Assembly: GCA_958402795.1 (NCBI GenBank)
Contig: CATXUX010000062.1
Coordinates: 1 to 13,566 of the forward strand
DNA length: 13,566 nucleotides
Direction: 5' to 3'
From: an uncultured Lachnospiraceae bacterium
GTDB lineage: Bacteria; Bacillota; Clostridia; Lachnospirales; Lachnospiraceae
In this document: piece by piece, positions 13,306 through 13,566 of the stretch
Layout of the letters: each line of letters begins with the position of its first letter
Position numbering within the stretch: the first letter of the stretch is position 1
Translations under genes and position numbers: made by a program
The notes under the pieces: generated by a model
The model's input: the letters and a program-made list of their open reading frames with translations, nothing else
Told to the model about the DNA's origin: nothing
Database searches by the model: none

Positions 13306-13533
13306 ACCTATTGTAGTAGCCTTAGAGGTGTATTTTGTAAAGCTATCTTTGAGTGAAAAAAGCAGGAGTTTTTTTCTATTTAATTAGCTGTAAATATTGA
13401 ATGCCATCCTTGTAGCACTAACTGGATCAAATTATAATATAGATGGAAAGTTTTTTGAAAAAATCCGTCCGCTGTAACATTTCGCGGACATTTGCCTGTT
13501 ATACTATCTATAAAAAGCAAAGGAAGTGAGGAT
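13306..13533 (+). promoter_or_regulatory. Control region of the second response regulator
   Basis: Two promoter candidates are visible: TTGTAG (13410-13415)-17 bp-TATAAT (13433-13438), and TATACT (13500-13505) without a good -35 box. Just upstream of the second lies a direct repeat ACATTT (13477-13482 and 13488-13493) with an 11-base period, nested with the inverted repeat GTCCGC/GCGGAC (13467-13472 and 13484-13489). OmpR-family regulators bind direct repeats of one helical turn in place of a -35 box. The first 100 bases are AT-rich with nothing I can name. Confidence 0.5.
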
Positions 13534-13566
13534 ATGAAGCAGATTTTAATTGTCGAGGACGACAGT
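13534..13566 (+). CDS. N-terminus of a second response regulator (3' end outside window)
   Basis: Only 11 codons are inside the window: MKQILIVEDDS. This is the usual first strand and acidic pair of a receiver domain. GGAAGTGAG lies just before the ATG. Its kinase partner and output domain would lie beyond the edge. With the system at 7421-9102 it makes a second two-component system within 6 kb. Confidence 0.8.
   Translation, partial: MKQILIVEDDS

Larger units (their letters stand above)
1..13566. mobile_element. Internal segment of a Tn1549-like integrative conjugative element
   Basis: The helicase tail, DUF3848/3849 protein, MobC, CD1845-type protein, MOBP-type relaxase and small sigma-like factor, all on the plus strand, are the typical mobilisation part of Tn1549-like conjugative elements of Clostridia. 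Between these backbone genes lie two blocks of different character: an AT-rich AbiEi/nuclease block at about 2905-5027 and a Bce-type resistance module at about 6720-12186. The helicase gene is cut by the left edge and a response regulator by the right edge. No integrase, direct repeat or element end is visible. The assignment rests on gene content and motif recognition. Confidence 0.85.

Overview
The window looks like an internal segment of an integrative and conjugative element (ICE) of the Tn1549-like type, from a gut member of the Bacillota (Clostridia; Lachnospiraceae or Oscillospiraceae would fit). The basis is the gene set: a SNF2-like helicase tail, a DUF3848/DUF3849 protein, MobC, a CD1845-family membrane protein, a MOBP-type relaxase and a small sigma-70-like factor. 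Strong AGGAGG-type ribosome sites and rho-independent terminators agree. No integrase, attachment site or element end is visible, so the ICE runs past both edges.

Layout. (1) 1-2226: end of the giant helicase-type gene, the DUF3848/3849 gene and mobC in one tight operon closed by a strong terminator. (2) 2237-2904: a promoter, an unrecognised 100-residue protein and the CD1845-type membrane protein. (3) 2905-5027: an AT-rich block that looks like inserted defence cargo. It holds an AbiEi-type antitoxin with a palindrome over its promoter but no AbiEii toxin after it, then a DUF1016/YhcG-type PD-(D/E)XK nuclease and a zinc-ribbon protein one base downstream. (4) 5034-6680: a terminator, the relaxase, and a run of five hairpins. 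(5) 6720-12186: a Bce-type antimicrobial-peptide sensing and resistance module: a reverse-strand XRE regulator, a small HTH protein, an OmpR-family response regulator, an intramembrane-sensing histidine kinase, a terminator, a candidate operator and promoter, and the ABC ATPase and permease. (6) 12187-12833: about 650 bases dominated by hairpins, with two strong terminators, a 35-codon ORF between them, and a long hairpin that captures the ribosome site of the next gene. (7) 12834-13247: the sigma-like gene. (8) 13261-13566: a 14-bp hairpin, a second promoter region, and the first 11 codons of another response regulator.

How the parts fit. MobC and the relaxase would process DNA for transfer, and the helicase and DUF proteins are the usual companions of this ICE backbone. 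The Bce module would let a host sense and survive peptide antibiotics or lantibiotics. Its kinase and regulator are transcribed apart from the transporter, so the transporter can be induced alone. The least explained parts are the AbiEi-without-AbiEii plus nuclease block, and the layered terminator and ribosome-site control ahead of the sigma-like gene. Family names are recalled from sequence motifs, not from searches.
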